In this document: one piece after another, positions 17,709-26,980 of the stretch
How the letters are laid out: every line of letters starts with the position of its first letter
Numbering within the stretch: the stretch's first letter is position 1
Origin: Gammaproteobacteria bacterium
GTDB lineage: Bacteria; Pseudomonadota; Gammaproteobacteria; Pseudomonadales; JAUIET01
Assembly (NCBI GenBank): GCA_030429735.1
Contig: JAUIET010000011.1
Coordinates: forward strand, 1-64,000
DNA: 64,000 bases
Direction: 5' to 3'
Program-made: the position numbers and the translations under genes
The notes under the pieces: generated by a model
The model's input: the letters and a program-made list of their open reading frames with translations, nothing else
Told to the model about the DNA's origin: nothing
The model's database searches: none

Positions 17709-18707
17709 ATGGCAGCTTCGGCACAGCTACAGTCACTTGAACAATGGGTACGAACGGCTTCCGCAAAGTGTGCACATGTGTATGCCAGGGTGCCTAAGGA
17801 AACTGTTCAGCGGCTGTTGGTTTGGGCGTTGACGTTATGGCTGTTGTACGGAGTGATTCAGCTGATTTGGTCCTTATTCTCAAGTGAAGAGGCCGTCGCG
17901 CCCGCAAATTCGGCGGTGATTGGACAGTCTGCGCAAATGCCTGGGCAGCAGGCATCAGCGGCAATAGCGGTGGATGCGGCTGCGGTAAAAAGCTGGAAAT
18001 TGTTTGGAAAAGGAGGGCCGGTGACCGTGGTTTCCGCAGCGCCGGTCGCGACTGATCTCAGTGATGCCGAGAGTAATGCCAAGGAAACACGTTTGCAGCT
18101 GACCTTGAATGGCATTATTGAATCCGACACCGAAAAGAACAGCCGTGCTGTAATCACTTATCAGGGCAAGCAAGAGCAGTACGCAATCGGCGACAAGTTA
18201 CCGGTTCGAGGCAGGGTGGTGTTACGCCGTTTGCTGCACGATCGAGTATTGATCGACAATGCAGGCAGCGTTGAATCACTTTATCTGTTTGATAATCGGC
18301 GCGCAGCCAGCAATCGAACCGCGTCAGTGGCCAGTGCGCAAGCCAGTGCAAAACCGGCGGCTGCCAACAGAACTGCGATTGGCAGCAGCATGCGCCAGCG
18401 CTTGCTGGCGAATCCGATGTCGATTACCGATGTTGTTAGAATTTCAGAAGCTCGGGAGAACGGGCAGTTGATTGGCTACAAGGTTCGGCCCAGTAAAGAC
18501 AAGCAGCAATTCGAGCAACTGGGGTTGCAAACCAATGACATAGTGAAGGCCGTCAATGGTGTTGCTCTGGATAACGTATCGAATGCCATGCGCGTGTTTC
18601 AAACACTGCGCAGCGAAACCGAAGCGTCGTTTGATATTTCGCGCAATGGTGAAAGCATCAGTCTGGTCGTATCGCTTGACGACGTTGGTGAAGACAATGA
18701 CTCTTAA
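17709..18707 (+). CDS. gspC: type II secretion protein GspC
   Basis: A 332-residue inner-membrane link between the secretin and the inner platform. It has a short cytoplasmic start, one transmembrane helix (VWALTLWLLYGVIQLIWSLF), a periplasmic homology region (LTLNGIIESDTEKNSRAVI to SLYLF) and a C-terminal PDZ-like domain (IGYKVRPSKDKQQFEQLGLQ). It is the first of twelve gsp genes in the standard order. Confidence 0.9.
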   Translation: MAASAQLQSLEQWVRTASAKCAHVYARVPKETVQRLLVWALTLWLLYGVIQLIWSLFSSEEAVAPANSAVIGQSAQMPGQQASAAIAVDAAAVKSWKLFGKGGPVTVVSAAPVATDLSDAESNAKETRLQLTLNGIIESDTEKNSRAVITYQGKQEQYAIGDKLPVRGRVVLRRLLHDRVLIDNAGSVESLYLFDNRRAASNRTASVASAQASAKPAAANRTAIGSSMRQRLLANPMSITDVVRISEARENGQLIGYKVRPSKDKQQFEQLGLQTNDIVKAVNGVALDNVSNAMRVFQTLRSETEASFDISRNGESISLVVSLDDVGEDNDS

Positions 18708-18715
18708 TACAGTAA

Positions 18716-20788
18716 ATGATAATGCAAGATTCTAAACTCAGATTATTCATAACCTTACCGGCAATGCGCGGCCTGGCAGCGCTGCTTACCATGACCTGCT
18801 TAGCATGGGTGCCGGTTGCGGTGGCCGAGCAATGGAAGATCAATTTCAACGAAACCGAAATTAATGAATTAGTGAAATTTGTTGCTGACGCAACCGGCCT
18901 GACCATCGTGGTTGACCCAAAGGTGAAAGGTAAGGTTAAGGTTATATCAACAAAAGCGGTCAATACCGAAGAGCTTTACGAGTTGTTTTTATCGATTCTG
19001 GAAGTGCATGGATTTGCCGCGGTCAAATCCGGTGAAGTGTTGCGCATAGTACCCACAAAAGACGCGCGATCGCTTCCCGTGCCCGTGTCCGGTGGATCGG
19101 GTGGGGAAATTGTTACCCATGTTATTCAGCTAAAAAATGTGGCGGCCGCCAAGTTGATTCCAATACTGCGGCCTATGGTGCCTCAGCAAGCGCATATGGC
19201 TGCATATGCTCCGAGTAACTCCATCATTATTTCTGACACTGCCGCAAATATTAACCGTATCCGCGAGGTTATTTCTCAAATGGATCGCTCTGCTGATCAA
19301 AGCACAACGGTTGTGAAGCTAAAACACGCTGCGGCTGAAGAAGTAGTGCGTTTATTGGAAAACCTGGAAAAAACCGATACCAGCAAAGACGCATCGGCGG
19401 CACGGGTTAGCCTGGTCGCCGACAGCCGTACCAATACTGTACTGGTCACTGGTGATAAAGCTGAACGTATCCGGATTCGTTCACTGATTACACATCTTGA
19501 TTCACCATTGGACCAAAGCGGCAATGCGCGGGTTATTTATCTCAAATACGCGAAAGCCAAAGAACTTGCCGAAGTGTTGAGTAAGGTAGTTCAAAACATG
19601 GCAAAACTGGACGCCGCCAAACCCGGTGCGAGCCCCGGCGGCGCGTCTTCCGGCAGGGGCAGCTCCACTATTGAAGCGGATGAGTCGACCAATGCCCTGA
19701 TAATCACTGCCGATGCCGCCATTATGAGCACTTTGGAGAGCGTTGTTGCTCGCCTCGATATCCGCAGGGCTCAGGTGTTAGTTGAGGCAATCATTGTCGA
19801 ACTGCAGGCCATTGATAACAAGGATCTCGGTGTGCAATGGGTTGCTGCCGACAAGAACGCCGGGTTCGGAAGCTCGTCGAACGGCGACGGTTTGTTAACC
19901 AGTATCGGTGCCGCCGCATTGGATAACGGTCAGGACACGACCACAACCGTAACAACGCCGCAGGGTGGTACGACCACGACAACCACACCCGACGATGGTC
20001 TGATTAATCTTGCGGGCGCTCTGGCAAACAATATTGGCCAGACATTTGGTGTGGGCAAGCTGAATGAAAACGGAACAAGCTTTGCTGTGCTTATCAATGC
20101 GCTCGAGGAAGATACGGAAGCCAATATATTGTCTACACCGAGCCTGCTGACCCTGGATAACAGTCCAGCGTCGATTTCAGTGGGGCAGAACGTACCCTTC
20201 CTGACTGGAAGCTTCACTAACGCATCTGGCGATGGTGTTAACAACCCGTTTCAGACGATAGAGCGTGAAAACGTAGGTATCAGTTTGAATGTGACGCCGA
20301 GCATCAATGAGGGTGATTCGGTTGTTCTGGAAATTGAGCAGGAAGTCAGTAGTCTCACCGGTACAGTGGCGTCTGACATCATCACCAACGAGCGTTCGGT
20401 GAGTGCCACCGTGCTGGCAAAAGACGGCGAGATTATTGTGCTGGGAGGTCTGATAAAAGATGAGGTTCAGGAAACCTTGCGCAAAGTCCCTTTGTTAGGC
20501 GACATCCCAATTCTGGGCCGTTTGTTCCGTTCGACCGGCACTTCGGTAAATAAAACCAATTTGTACGTGTTTATCAAGCCGACTATTATTCGTGACTCCG
20601 CTACATTGACCGGTGCTACCGCTGAGAAGTACAAGTACATACGTACCCAGCAGCTGAACCGAAAGCTGCGTGGCGTGGATCTGGTGGACACTGAGAAATT
20701 GCCATTGTTGCCCGAGTGGGAAGAACAGTTGCGACAACTGCAACAGTCTCGGCTACCGGACAACGGCGCCGAAGCCATCGTTGAGTAA
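18716..20788 (+). CDS. gspD: type II secretion outer-membrane secretin GspD
   Basis: A 690-residue secretin that forms the outer-membrane channel. The signal peptide ends near VPVAVA. The N0 domain follows (FNETEINELVKFVADATGLT), then three KH-like N1-N3 repeats with the motif NSIIISDTAANI and its relatives. A Thr/Gly-rich loop (DTTTTVTTPQGGTTTTTTPD) interrupts the N3/secretin region. The secretin core carries VPFLTGSF and VPLLGDIPILGRLFRS. The last 60 residues form an S-domain-like tail. The Thr-rich loop is longer than usual. Confidence 0.95.
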   Translation: MIMQDSKLRLFITLPAMRGLAALLTMTCLAWVPVAVAEQWKINFNETEINELVKFVADATGLTIVVDPKVKGKVKVISTKAVNTEELYELFLSILEVHGFAAVKSGEVLRIVPTKDARSLPVPVSGGSGGEIVTHVIQLKNVAAAKLIPILRPMVPQQAHMAAYAPSNSIIISDTAANINRIREVISQMDRSADQSTTVVKLKHAAAEEVVRLLENLEKTDTSKDASAARVSLVADSRTNTVLVTGDKAERIRIRSLITHLDSPLDQSGNARVIYLKYAKAKELAEVLSKVVQNMAKLDAAKPGASPGGASSGRGSSTIEADESTNALIITADAAIMSTLESVVARLDIRRAQVLVEAIIVELQAIDNKDLGVQWVAADKNAGFGSSSNGDGLLTSIGAAALDNGQDTTTTVTTPQGGTTTTTTPDDGLINLAGALANNIGQTFGVGKLNENGTSFAVLINALEEDTEANILSTPSLLTLDNSPASISVGQNVPFLTGSFTNASGDGVNNPFQTIERENVGISLNVTPSINEGDSVVLEIEQEVSSLTGTVASDIITNERSVSATVLAKDGEIIVLGGLIKDEVQETLRKVPLLGDIPILGRLFRSTGTSVNKTNLYVFIKPTIIRDSATLTGATAEKYKYIRTQQLNRKLRGVDLVDTEKLPLLPEWEEQLRQLQQSRLPDNGAEAIVE

Positions 20789-20792
20789 TGTT

Positions 20793-22313
20793 TTGAACGA
20801 GCTGGCGGATATCAACAATACAGAGAGTGCTGCACCAGTGGCAACGCTGAAGCCATTGCCGTTCAGTTTTGCCCGTGAGCAAGGTGTTCTGCTTGATATC
20901 GAGCAAGCCGTGCCACTGTTGTACCATCTGCCCAATCTGTCGCTCACTACTTTCCTGGAAGTGCAACGCCTGGTCGGCTTCAATTTTTCGACCCAGGAAC
21001 TGCAGGAAGACGATTTTCGCGCACGCCTCACACAGTTTTATCAAACCAGCGACAATGAAGCCAGTATGGTCGCCGAAGGCCTGGATAACGATCTTGATCT
21101 GGGTCGCTTGGCCGATGAAATCCCGGCAACCAGTGATCTGATGGACAGTGATCAGGACGCACCGGTCATACGTTTGATTAACGCGCTGTTATCGCAGGCA
21201 ATCCGCGCTCAGGCATCTGACATACATATTGAAACTTTCGAAGACCAAATGGCGGTTCGATTTCGGGTGGATGGTGTGTTGCAGGAGGTTCTCTCACCAA
21301 AACGCGCCTTGGCTACCTTATTGGTATCACGTCTTAAAGTGATGGCCAAGCTCGACATTGCTGAAAAGCGAGTACCACAAGACGGTCGTATTTCTGTGCG
21401 CGTTGCTGGCCACGCTGTTGACATACGCATGTCCACTATTCCGTCCGTACACGGCGAGCGAGTGGTGTTGCGTTTGTTGGACAAGCAGGCGGGTCAGCTG
21501 CAGCTTGGGCAACTGAGCATGGGGCCTGAAGTGGAGAGCAATTACCGCAAGGCGTTATTGCATCCACACGGTGTTATTCTGGTCACTGGTCCTACCGGTT
21601 CAGGTAAAACAACCAGCTTGTACGCAGGCCTGACCCATATTAACGAAACCAGCCGAAATATTCTGACGATCGAAGATCCGATCGAATATATGCTGCCAGG
21701 TATTGGCCAAACGCAGGTGAACCCTAAAGCCAACATGACTTTTGCCAGAGGTTTGCGCGCCATACTGAGGCAGGACCCGGATGTGGTCATGGTGGGCGAG
21801 ATTCGTGATATTGAAACCGCCGAGATTGCTGTTCAAGCCAGCCTTACCGGGCACCTGGTGTTATCCACTTTGCACACCAATACCGCCATAGGGGCGATAA
21901 CCCGCCTGCAGGATATGGGCGTGGAACCGTTCTTGCTCTCATCAAGCCTGGTTGCTGTAATGGCACAGCGCCTGGTTAGATTGCTGTGCGTGGAATGCCG
22001 TATCCCGTACACGCCCGAGCCAGCAACTCTTGAATTGCTCAAGCTGACAGAATTGCCCGAGGGTGCAAGCTTTTATAAAGCAGGGCAGTGTCGAACCTGC
22101 AACCAGTCGGGCTATCGTGGCCGCACCGGAATTTACGAGCTGATTATGATCGATGATCACATTCGACATATGATTCACGAAGGGGCCAGCGAGCAAGATC
22201 TGCACGCCCACGCCCGAAGCAGCACCCAGGGAATTTTTGAGCACGGTCGCGACCGCATTCTTGCTGGCGAAACCTCAGTCGAAGAAGTGGTGCGCGTAAC
22301 CATCGCGGACTGA
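20793..22313 (+). CDS. gspE: type II secretion ATPase GspE
   Basis: This is the cytoplasmic hexameric ATPase that powers pseudopilus assembly. After the N-terminal GspL-binding part comes the ATPase with Walker A GPTGSGKTTSLYAGL, an Asp box (NILTIEDPIEY), Walker B (QDPDVVMVGEIRDIETAEIA) and the His box. A tetracysteine zinc motif follows (CVEC about 33 residues before CRTC). No ATG fits the start: TTG at 20793 (chosen, 506 aa), TTG at 20781 and GTG at 20838 are the candidates. An in-frame ATG at 20670 would overlap gspD by 119 bp. Translation is probably coupled to gspD. Confidence 0.93.
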   Translation: MNELADINNTESAAPVATLKPLPFSFAREQGVLLDIEQAVPLLYHLPNLSLTTFLEVQRLVGFNFSTQELQEDDFRARLTQFYQTSDNEASMVAEGLDNDLDLGRLADEIPATSDLMDSDQDAPVIRLINALLSQAIRAQASDIHIETFEDQMAVRFRVDGVLQEVLSPKRALATLLVSRLKVMAKLDIAEKRVPQDGRISVRVAGHAVDIRMSTIPSVHGERVVLRLLDKQAGQLQLGQLSMGPEVESNYRKALLHPHGVILVTGPTGSGKTTSLYAGLTHINETSRNILTIEDPIEYMLPGIGQTQVNPKANMTFARGLRAILRQDPDVVMVGEIRDIETAEIAVQASLTGHLVLSTLHTNTAIGAITRLQDMGVEPFLLSSSLVAVMAQRLVRLLCVECRIPYTPEPATLELLKLTELPEGASFYKAGQCRTCNQSGYRGRTGIYELIMIDDHIRHMIHEGASEQDLHAHARSSTQGIFEHGRDRILAGETSVEEVVRVTIAD

Positions 22314-22317
22314 CAGC

Positions 22318-23535
22318 ATGCCCGCATTCAGCTATCAGGCTCTTGACGGCTCTGGACGCAAAGTAAAAGGCGTGCTGGAGGGTGACAGTGAGCGCAGCAT
22401 TCGTTCCCAGCTCAGAGAGAAAAAGCTCAAGCCAATTGCAGTAAGCGCTGCAAAAGACGGCGGGGAAGCGTCCGCCAGAGCCAGTGGCGGAAGTAATAGA
22501 AAGATACGCTTTGCAGAACTGGTGTTGCTCACCCGCCACTTAGCTACCTTGATCCAATCCAATTTACCCATCGACGAGAGTCTGCGTGCGGCTGCGAAAC
22601 AGAGCCGCCGCGCGAAGGTGGAAGGTCTGTTGCTAGACGTACGTTCCCGTGTTACCGAAGGCCACTCCCTGGCCTATGCGTTAGCGGACTACCCGGCGGT
22701 GTTCAACGATATGTACCGCGCAATGGTCAAGGCCGGTGAGCATTCCGGCTATCTTGGTGTGGTGCTTGAACGCTTGGCCGATTACACCGAGTCACGCCAA
22801 TACACCCAGCAGAAGCTAAAAATGGCCATGGTCTATCCGGTGATCGTCGTGCTGGTTGCTTTCGCTGTTGTTGGCGGCCTGATGGTATATGTGGTGCCTG
22901 ATCTGATCCGCATTTTTCAAAACAGCCAGGCGGAATTGCCAACCCTGACCAAAATACTGATTGCCTGCAGTGACTACCTCAGTGAGTGGGGCGGTTTGAC
23001 CCTGCTGCTGATAGCGGCACTTGCCGTTGCGGCCAGGCTGGCACTGCGAAAGCCTAACATCTTGCGGGGATGGCATGCTGTTCAGTTAAAGTTGCCGCTG
23101 GTTGGTGAACTGGTCAGAAACGCCGAATCTGCCCGTTTTGCAAGTACGCTCAACATCCTGATCGCATCCAGCGTACCGCTGCTGGAAGCCATGCGAATTG
23201 CTGCTGAAGTGCTGCACAATCGAATACTGCGTGCGTCCGTTGACGTGGCTGCAAGCCAGGTTCAGGAGGGCATGAGTTTGCATAAGGCGCTGGAAAAAAC
23301 CGAACAGTTTCCGCCAATGATGGTCCATATGATTGCCAGCGGAGAACTGAGCGGCGAACTGGAGGCCATGCTGGGCCGCGCCGCGCAAAATCAGGAACGC
23401 GAGTTGGAAATGACCGCCAATGCGATGATGAGCATTCTTGAACCCGTTATGATTGTGGTGATGGGCGTGGTGGTACTGTTGATTGTGCTGGCTATTTTGA
23501 TGCCGATCTTCAGTTTGAACAATTTGGTCGGCTGA
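22318..23535 (+). CDS. gspF: type II secretion inner-membrane platform protein GspF
   Basis: A 405-residue polytopic protein at the base of the pseudopilus. It has two repeated four-helix GspF domains (one starting FAELVLLTRHLATLIQSNLP, the second FASTLNILIASSVPLLEAMR) and three transmembrane spans, including VYPVIVVLVAFAVVGGLMVY and the C-terminal one. It starts 4 bp after gspE. Confidence 0.95.
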   Translation: MPAFSYQALDGSGRKVKGVLEGDSERSIRSQLREKKLKPIAVSAAKDGGEASARASGGSNRKIRFAELVLLTRHLATLIQSNLPIDESLRAAAKQSRRAKVEGLLLDVRSRVTEGHSLAYALADYPAVFNDMYRAMVKAGEHSGYLGVVLERLADYTESRQYTQQKLKMAMVYPVIVVLVAFAVVGGLMVYVVPDLIRIFQNSQAELPTLTKILIACSDYLSEWGGLTLLLIAALAVAARLALRKPNILRGWHAVQLKLPLVGELVRNAESARFASTLNILIASSVPLLEAMRIAAEVLHNRILRASVDVAASQVQEGMSLHKALEKTEQFPPMMVHMIASGELSGELEAMLGRAAQNQERELEMTANAMMSILEPVMIVVMGVVVLLIVLAILMPIFSLNNLVG

Positions 23536-23572
23536 CCTCAGTGTCGCCGTGATTTTTTATGGAGGTAACAGT

Positions 23573-24004
23573 ATGAGCAAACACGCAGGCTTCAGCCTGA
23601 TCGAAATTATGGTGGTTGTGGTAATCATGGGCATTCTCGTTAGCCTGGTGGCACCGCAAGTGCTTAATCGCGTTGACGACGCCCGCATACAGAAAGCGCA
23701 TGCCGACTTTAAGTCCATAGAAACGGCGCTGAATCTGTACCGCATGGACAATTTCAATTACCCCAGCAGTGACCAGGGTCTGCAGGCCCTGGTAAGTCAA
23801 CCCAATAGCGAGCCGGCAGCACCCAACTGGAAGAGTGGTGGCTACTTGCAGGATCTGCCAGTCGATCCCTGGGGTAATCCTTATCTGTACCTGTCACCCG
23901 GGGAGCACGGCGAGATAGACATCTACACCCTGGGTGCGGATAGAACGCCTGGCGGAGAAGGGCAAAATGCGGATATAGGTAATTGGTCGGATAAGCAAGG
24001 TTAG
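23573..24004 (+). CDS. gspG: major pseudopilin GspG
   Basis: A 143-residue major pseudopilin. The prepilin leader MSKHAG precedes the cleavage site and the N-methylated helix FSLIEIMVVVVIMGILVSLV, with Glu at position 5. The C-terminal calcium-binding region DPWGNPYLYLSPGEHGEIDI and WSDKQG is intact. GGAGG lies just upstream of the ATG at 23573, so this start is firm. Confidence 0.97.
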   Translation: MSKHAGFSLIEIMVVVVIMGILVSLVAPQVLNRVDDARIQKAHADFKSIETALNLYRMDNFNYPSSDQGLQALVSQPNSEPAAPNWKSGGYLQDLPVDPWGNPYLYLSPGEHGEIDIYTLGADRTPGGEGQNADIGNWSDKQG

Positions 24005-24089
24005 ACGTAACGAAGACGGAACAAAATACTGAAACCGATGATCTCAGTGAGGCCGAGCCAACATTTGCGCCGCGCGGGACTGTTTGACA

Positions 24090-24169
24090 GAGGGATCTCG
24101 AAAACAAGACTCCACGGACGATGCACATGGATGTGCACGTGTCGCGGCAGGCAGGATGCCGTGAGCGAC
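24090..24169. repeat. GGA-loop palindromic repeat cluster between gspG and gspH
   Basis: Three small palindromes follow each other, each with GGA in the loop: 24090-24099 (GAG/CTC), 24122-24137 (TGCACA/TGTGCA, perfect) and 24150-24160 (GGCA/TGCC). The last is nested in GTCGC (24141-24145)/GCGAC (24165-24169). The stretch looks like an extragenic palindromic repeat of the kind common in gammaproteobacteria, inserted inside the pseudopilin operon. GGA in hairpin loops is also the CsrA/RsmA recognition pattern. Confidence 0.5.
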
Positions 24170-24181
24170 CGGGTTTTCGGC

Positions 24182-24856
24182 GTGTCCCTTGCAGTACCGG
24201 CATGGCCGGACCATCTACCTTCAAGCAGTTTCTTTCCTATACATTCAAATCGCAAATCAAGAAGACAATCAGGCTTTTCCTTCATAGAACTCCTGGTTCT
24301 GCTAGCCATCGCTGCCATCGCCATCAGCTTCGTCACTCTGTCGGTAGGCTCCGGCAGCCGCCCGGACCAGTTAAAAGCGCAGGCCGAAAAACTCACTGGC
24401 CTGATGCAATTGGCTGTCGAGGAGTCCGTGCTGACCAGTAAACCAATAGGCTTGAGATTTGTGCAGGAATTCGGCGAACGCGATCTGCAATTCTCCTATG
24501 AATGGTCACTCTATGAAAATGGCCTGTGGCGCCCGCTTACAAACCACAGTATTTTTTCTCCGGAACAATTTATTGACGGCAGTGACATTGACTTGCGTCT
24601 GGAAGGCCGTGCGACCGAGCTGTATTCAGGCACTTCAGCCAATGGCAGCAGCAGCGAAGATCAAGCGAACAAGAGTGGAGAAAAAGAACTTCAATACAAA
24701 CCAGATGTCTTCTTCCTGCACAGCGGCGAAGTAACACCCGCGTTTGAAGTGGACATCATGCTGGCCAATATTGACGAAGAGTATCGCATAGAAGTCAATC
24801 CTGTTGGCCAGGTTCGCCTGCTAAGGCGCAATAGTAAAGAATCCCAATGGCTGTAA
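24182..24856 (+). CDS. gspH: minor pseudopilin GspH
   Basis: A minor pseudopilin at the pseudopilus tip. The cleavage site is in RRQSG/FSFIELLVLLAIAAIAIS, followed by the GspH fold (LKAQAEKLTGLMQLAVEESV, then GLRFV). The start is unclear. No ATG with a ribosome site lies near the leader; GTG at 24182 (chosen) gives a 225-residue precursor with an unusually long leader, and the far ATG at 24038 would translate the palindromic repeat. The repeat upstream may have displaced the original start. It overlaps gspI by 10 bp. Confidence 0.8.
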   Translation: MSLAVPAWPDHLPSSSFFPIHSNRKSRRQSGFSFIELLVLLAIAAIAISFVTLSVGSGSRPDQLKAQAEKLTGLMQLAVEESVLTSKPIGLRFVQEFGERDLQFSYEWSLYENGLWRPLTNHSIFSPEQFIDGSDIDLRLEGRATELYSGTSANGSSSEDQANKSGEKELQYKPDVFFLHSGEVTPAFEVDIMLANIDEEYRIEVNPVGQVRLLRRNSKESQWL

Positions 24857-25278
24857 TACGCCGACCGGCACATGGCTTCACCCTGGTTGAAGTATTGGTC
24901 GCACTGGCCGTGTTAGCCATTGCATTGCCCGCGTTAATGATCAGTATTTCAGAGCAGGTCAAAGGTTTCAGCCACGTGCGTGACAAATCCATCGCGCACT
25001 GGGTGGCCATGAATAAAATGACGGAACTTCGGCTGCAAAACCAGCACCGCGATTATCTGCCTAAAGACAGAAAACGCGGCAGTGTTGAAATGCTGGGTCG
25101 TGAATGGTTTTGGCAACTGGACACTGAAAAGACCAGCAACGAATTGCTGTTGGAGGTTCAACTGACGGTTCGAGAAACACAACAAGCCGACGCGCCCGCG
25201 TTGGCAACAGCACTGAATTATTTTGTTTTGCCCATCCCGGAAAACCAAACAGCGCCGGATGGAGATCAAACCCTGTGA
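24847..25278 (+). CDS. gspI: minor pseudopilin GspI
   Basis: A 143-residue minor pseudopilin with leader MAVIRRPAHG and methylation helix FTLVEVLVALAVLAIALPAL. The globular part is typical for GspI (HWVAMNKMTELRLQ and EWFWQLDTEKT). It overlaps gspH by 10 bp and gspJ by 4 bp and forms the tip complex with GspJ and GspK. Confidence 0.93.
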   Translation: MAVIRRPAHGFTLVEVLVALAVLAIALPALMISISEQVKGFSHVRDKSIAHWVAMNKMTELRLQNQHRDYLPKDRKRGSVEMLGREWFWQLDTEKTSNELLLEVQLTVRETQQADAPALATALNYFVLPIPENQTAPDGDQTL

Positions 25279-25922
25279 ATCGTGCTGCAACCAATCAAAA
25301 AGGCTTTAGCCTGCTCGAAGTGCTGATTGCGGTGGCGCTTACCGCCGTTGCCGGTGTCATTGCGTACGGTTTTCTGAACAGTGCGATGGGCGCCTACACC
25401 GGTCATTCCGAGAAAGCCAAACGATTGAACGAAATTAATCTGTTTTTTTCCATGTTGAGCCGCGACATTACCCACGCGATAGACCGGCCGATTCGTGATG
25501 AATATGGCGAGCAGGAAGCCGCTATGGTTGGTGGTATCAATGCTGAGTACTTACTCAGTCTCAGTCGCGGCGGTTGGCCGAATCCTCGTGAATTGCCGCG
25601 AAGTGAGTTGCAGCGTATCGCTTACGGCTTAAATGATACGAGATTGGAGCGTATTGTCTGGCCGATGCTGGACCGCGTCAGCTCTGACAATGTATTGAAA
25701 ACCACGGCGCTTAGTGGCGTTAACAATGTGGCGATTCGTTTTTTGCGGGAGGATAATATCGTTGTTGATGACGATGACATTGCCCGAGACTGGCAAGACA
25801 CCTGGCCCGAAGACCCGTCAGCGGCATCGCTGGCCGAACTTCCCGCTGCGCTGGAAATAACGCTTGAGCTGGAAGGGTGGGGTGAAGTTCGCCGTTTGTA
25901 CGCGCTGGGCGAGGGCGCATGA
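25275..25922 (+). CDS. gspJ: minor pseudopilin GspJ
   Basis: A 215-residue minor pseudopilin starting with GTG in a GTGA overlap with gspI. The leader ends in NQKG, followed by FSLLEVLIAVALTAVAGVIA. The GspJ globular domain includes FFSMLSRDITHAIDRPIRDE. It ends in an ATGA overlap with gspK. Confidence 0.93.
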   Translation: MNRAATNQKGFSLLEVLIAVALTAVAGVIAYGFLNSAMGAYTGHSEKAKRLNEINLFFSMLSRDITHAIDRPIRDEYGEQEAAMVGGINAEYLLSLSRGGWPNPRELPRSELQRIAYGLNDTRLERIVWPMLDRVSSDNVLKTTALSGVNNVAIRFLREDNIVVDDDDIARDWQDTWPEDPSAASLAELPAALEITLELEGWGEVRRLYALGEGA

Positions 25923-26932
25923 AGCCTTGCCGTTGCTATCGCAATCAAAACGGTGCTGCACTGGTTGTTGCATTGCTGATCGCAGCACTGGTGGCCGTGA
26001 TTGGCGTGCGCATGGGCAATGAGTATCAGTTGACATTGCGGCGCGCCAGCAACGTCATCTATAGCGATCAGATCATGTTGTATTTATACAGCGCTGAAAG
26101 TATTGCCAAGCAATTGCTGCTTGCCGATGAAGAGCCGGAGAAAGATTATCGCGGCGAGGCCTGGGCCGAAGAATACCCGCCCGTACCGATAGGCCAGGGT
26201 ATGCTCGCCGCCCAGCCCATGCGCGATCTGCAAGGTCGGTTTAATCTGAACAGTTTGCTCGATGGATTGGGCGTACCACAAGGTGGTGGTATTCAGCCCG
26301 AGAGCGCTAACAAGCAAATGTTCATGCGTTTGCTACAGACTTTTCCTGACACCGTATCAGATGTCAGTCAGGCACGTGCCATTGCGGATGCGCTTATCGA
26401 TTGGCTTGATGATGGTTCTGAACCCACCGGCTTTGATGGCGCTGAAGACAGCTACTACGCGCAATTGGATGTTCCGTATCGAACGGCCGATAGCATGATG
26501 AGCAGCGTGTCTGAATTGCGGTTGGTAAAAGGTGTTACGCCCGAATTGTATCGTCAATTGGCACCGCATGTGACGGTGCTGGATGTAATCGACAACAAAA
26601 TAAATATGAATACCGCTACTAAAAACGTACTGCAAGCCGTTGCACACAACGGAGATCCTTTGCAACCACTGGCGGCCAGCGACATAGAGGCTTATCTGGA
26701 ACAGGTAGACCCGGCTGTTGGCCTTGATTCGCTTGGGCTGAATGAGTATGAACCGTGGAGGAGTCTAGACGGAGACGATGTCAAGGACCACTTTGCGTAC
26801 ACAAGCGAGTATTTCGTCATCAGTGGCATCGCTCAGCTCGGCGAGATCAGTCTGCCCATGCGTTCGGTACTGAAAGTGAGTCGCAGTGAGAACAAAGTCA
26901 CAGTTCTATCGCGTAGCACTGGCAGTCTATAA
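25919..26932 (+). CDS. gspK: minor pseudopilin GspK
   Basis: A 337-residue tip pseudopilin, the largest of the set. The leader ends in NQNG before AALVVALLIAALVAVIGVRM, which lacks the usual Glu at position 5, as is normal for GspK. The large alpha domain carries LIDWLDDGSEPTGFDGAEDS-like calcium-binding segments and helix-hairpin-helix-like repeats (INMNTATKNVLQAV). Confidence 0.93.
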   Translation: MKPCRCYRNQNGAALVVALLIAALVAVIGVRMGNEYQLTLRRASNVIYSDQIMLYLYSAESIAKQLLLADEEPEKDYRGEAWAEEYPPVPIGQGMLAAQPMRDLQGRFNLNSLLDGLGVPQGGGIQPESANKQMFMRLLQTFPDTVSDVSQARAIADALIDWLDDGSEPTGFDGAEDSYYAQLDVPYRTADSMMSSVSELRLVKGVTPELYRQLAPHVTVLDVIDNKINMNTATKNVLQAVAHNGDPLQPLAASDIEAYLEQVDPAVGLDSLGLNEYEPWRSLDGDDVKDHFAYTSEYFVISGIAQLGEISLPMRSVLKVSRSENKVTVLSRSTGSL

Positions 26933-26980
26933 TGAAGGCTGACTGTTTATTCTCATCGTTACATCGCTCAGGCTGAAGCA

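Noticed and set aside
24201-24301. An ATG at 24201 in another frame considered as the gspH start.
   Set aside because: Its frame does not carry the pseudopilin cleavage site, and joining it would need a frameshift that nothing else supports.
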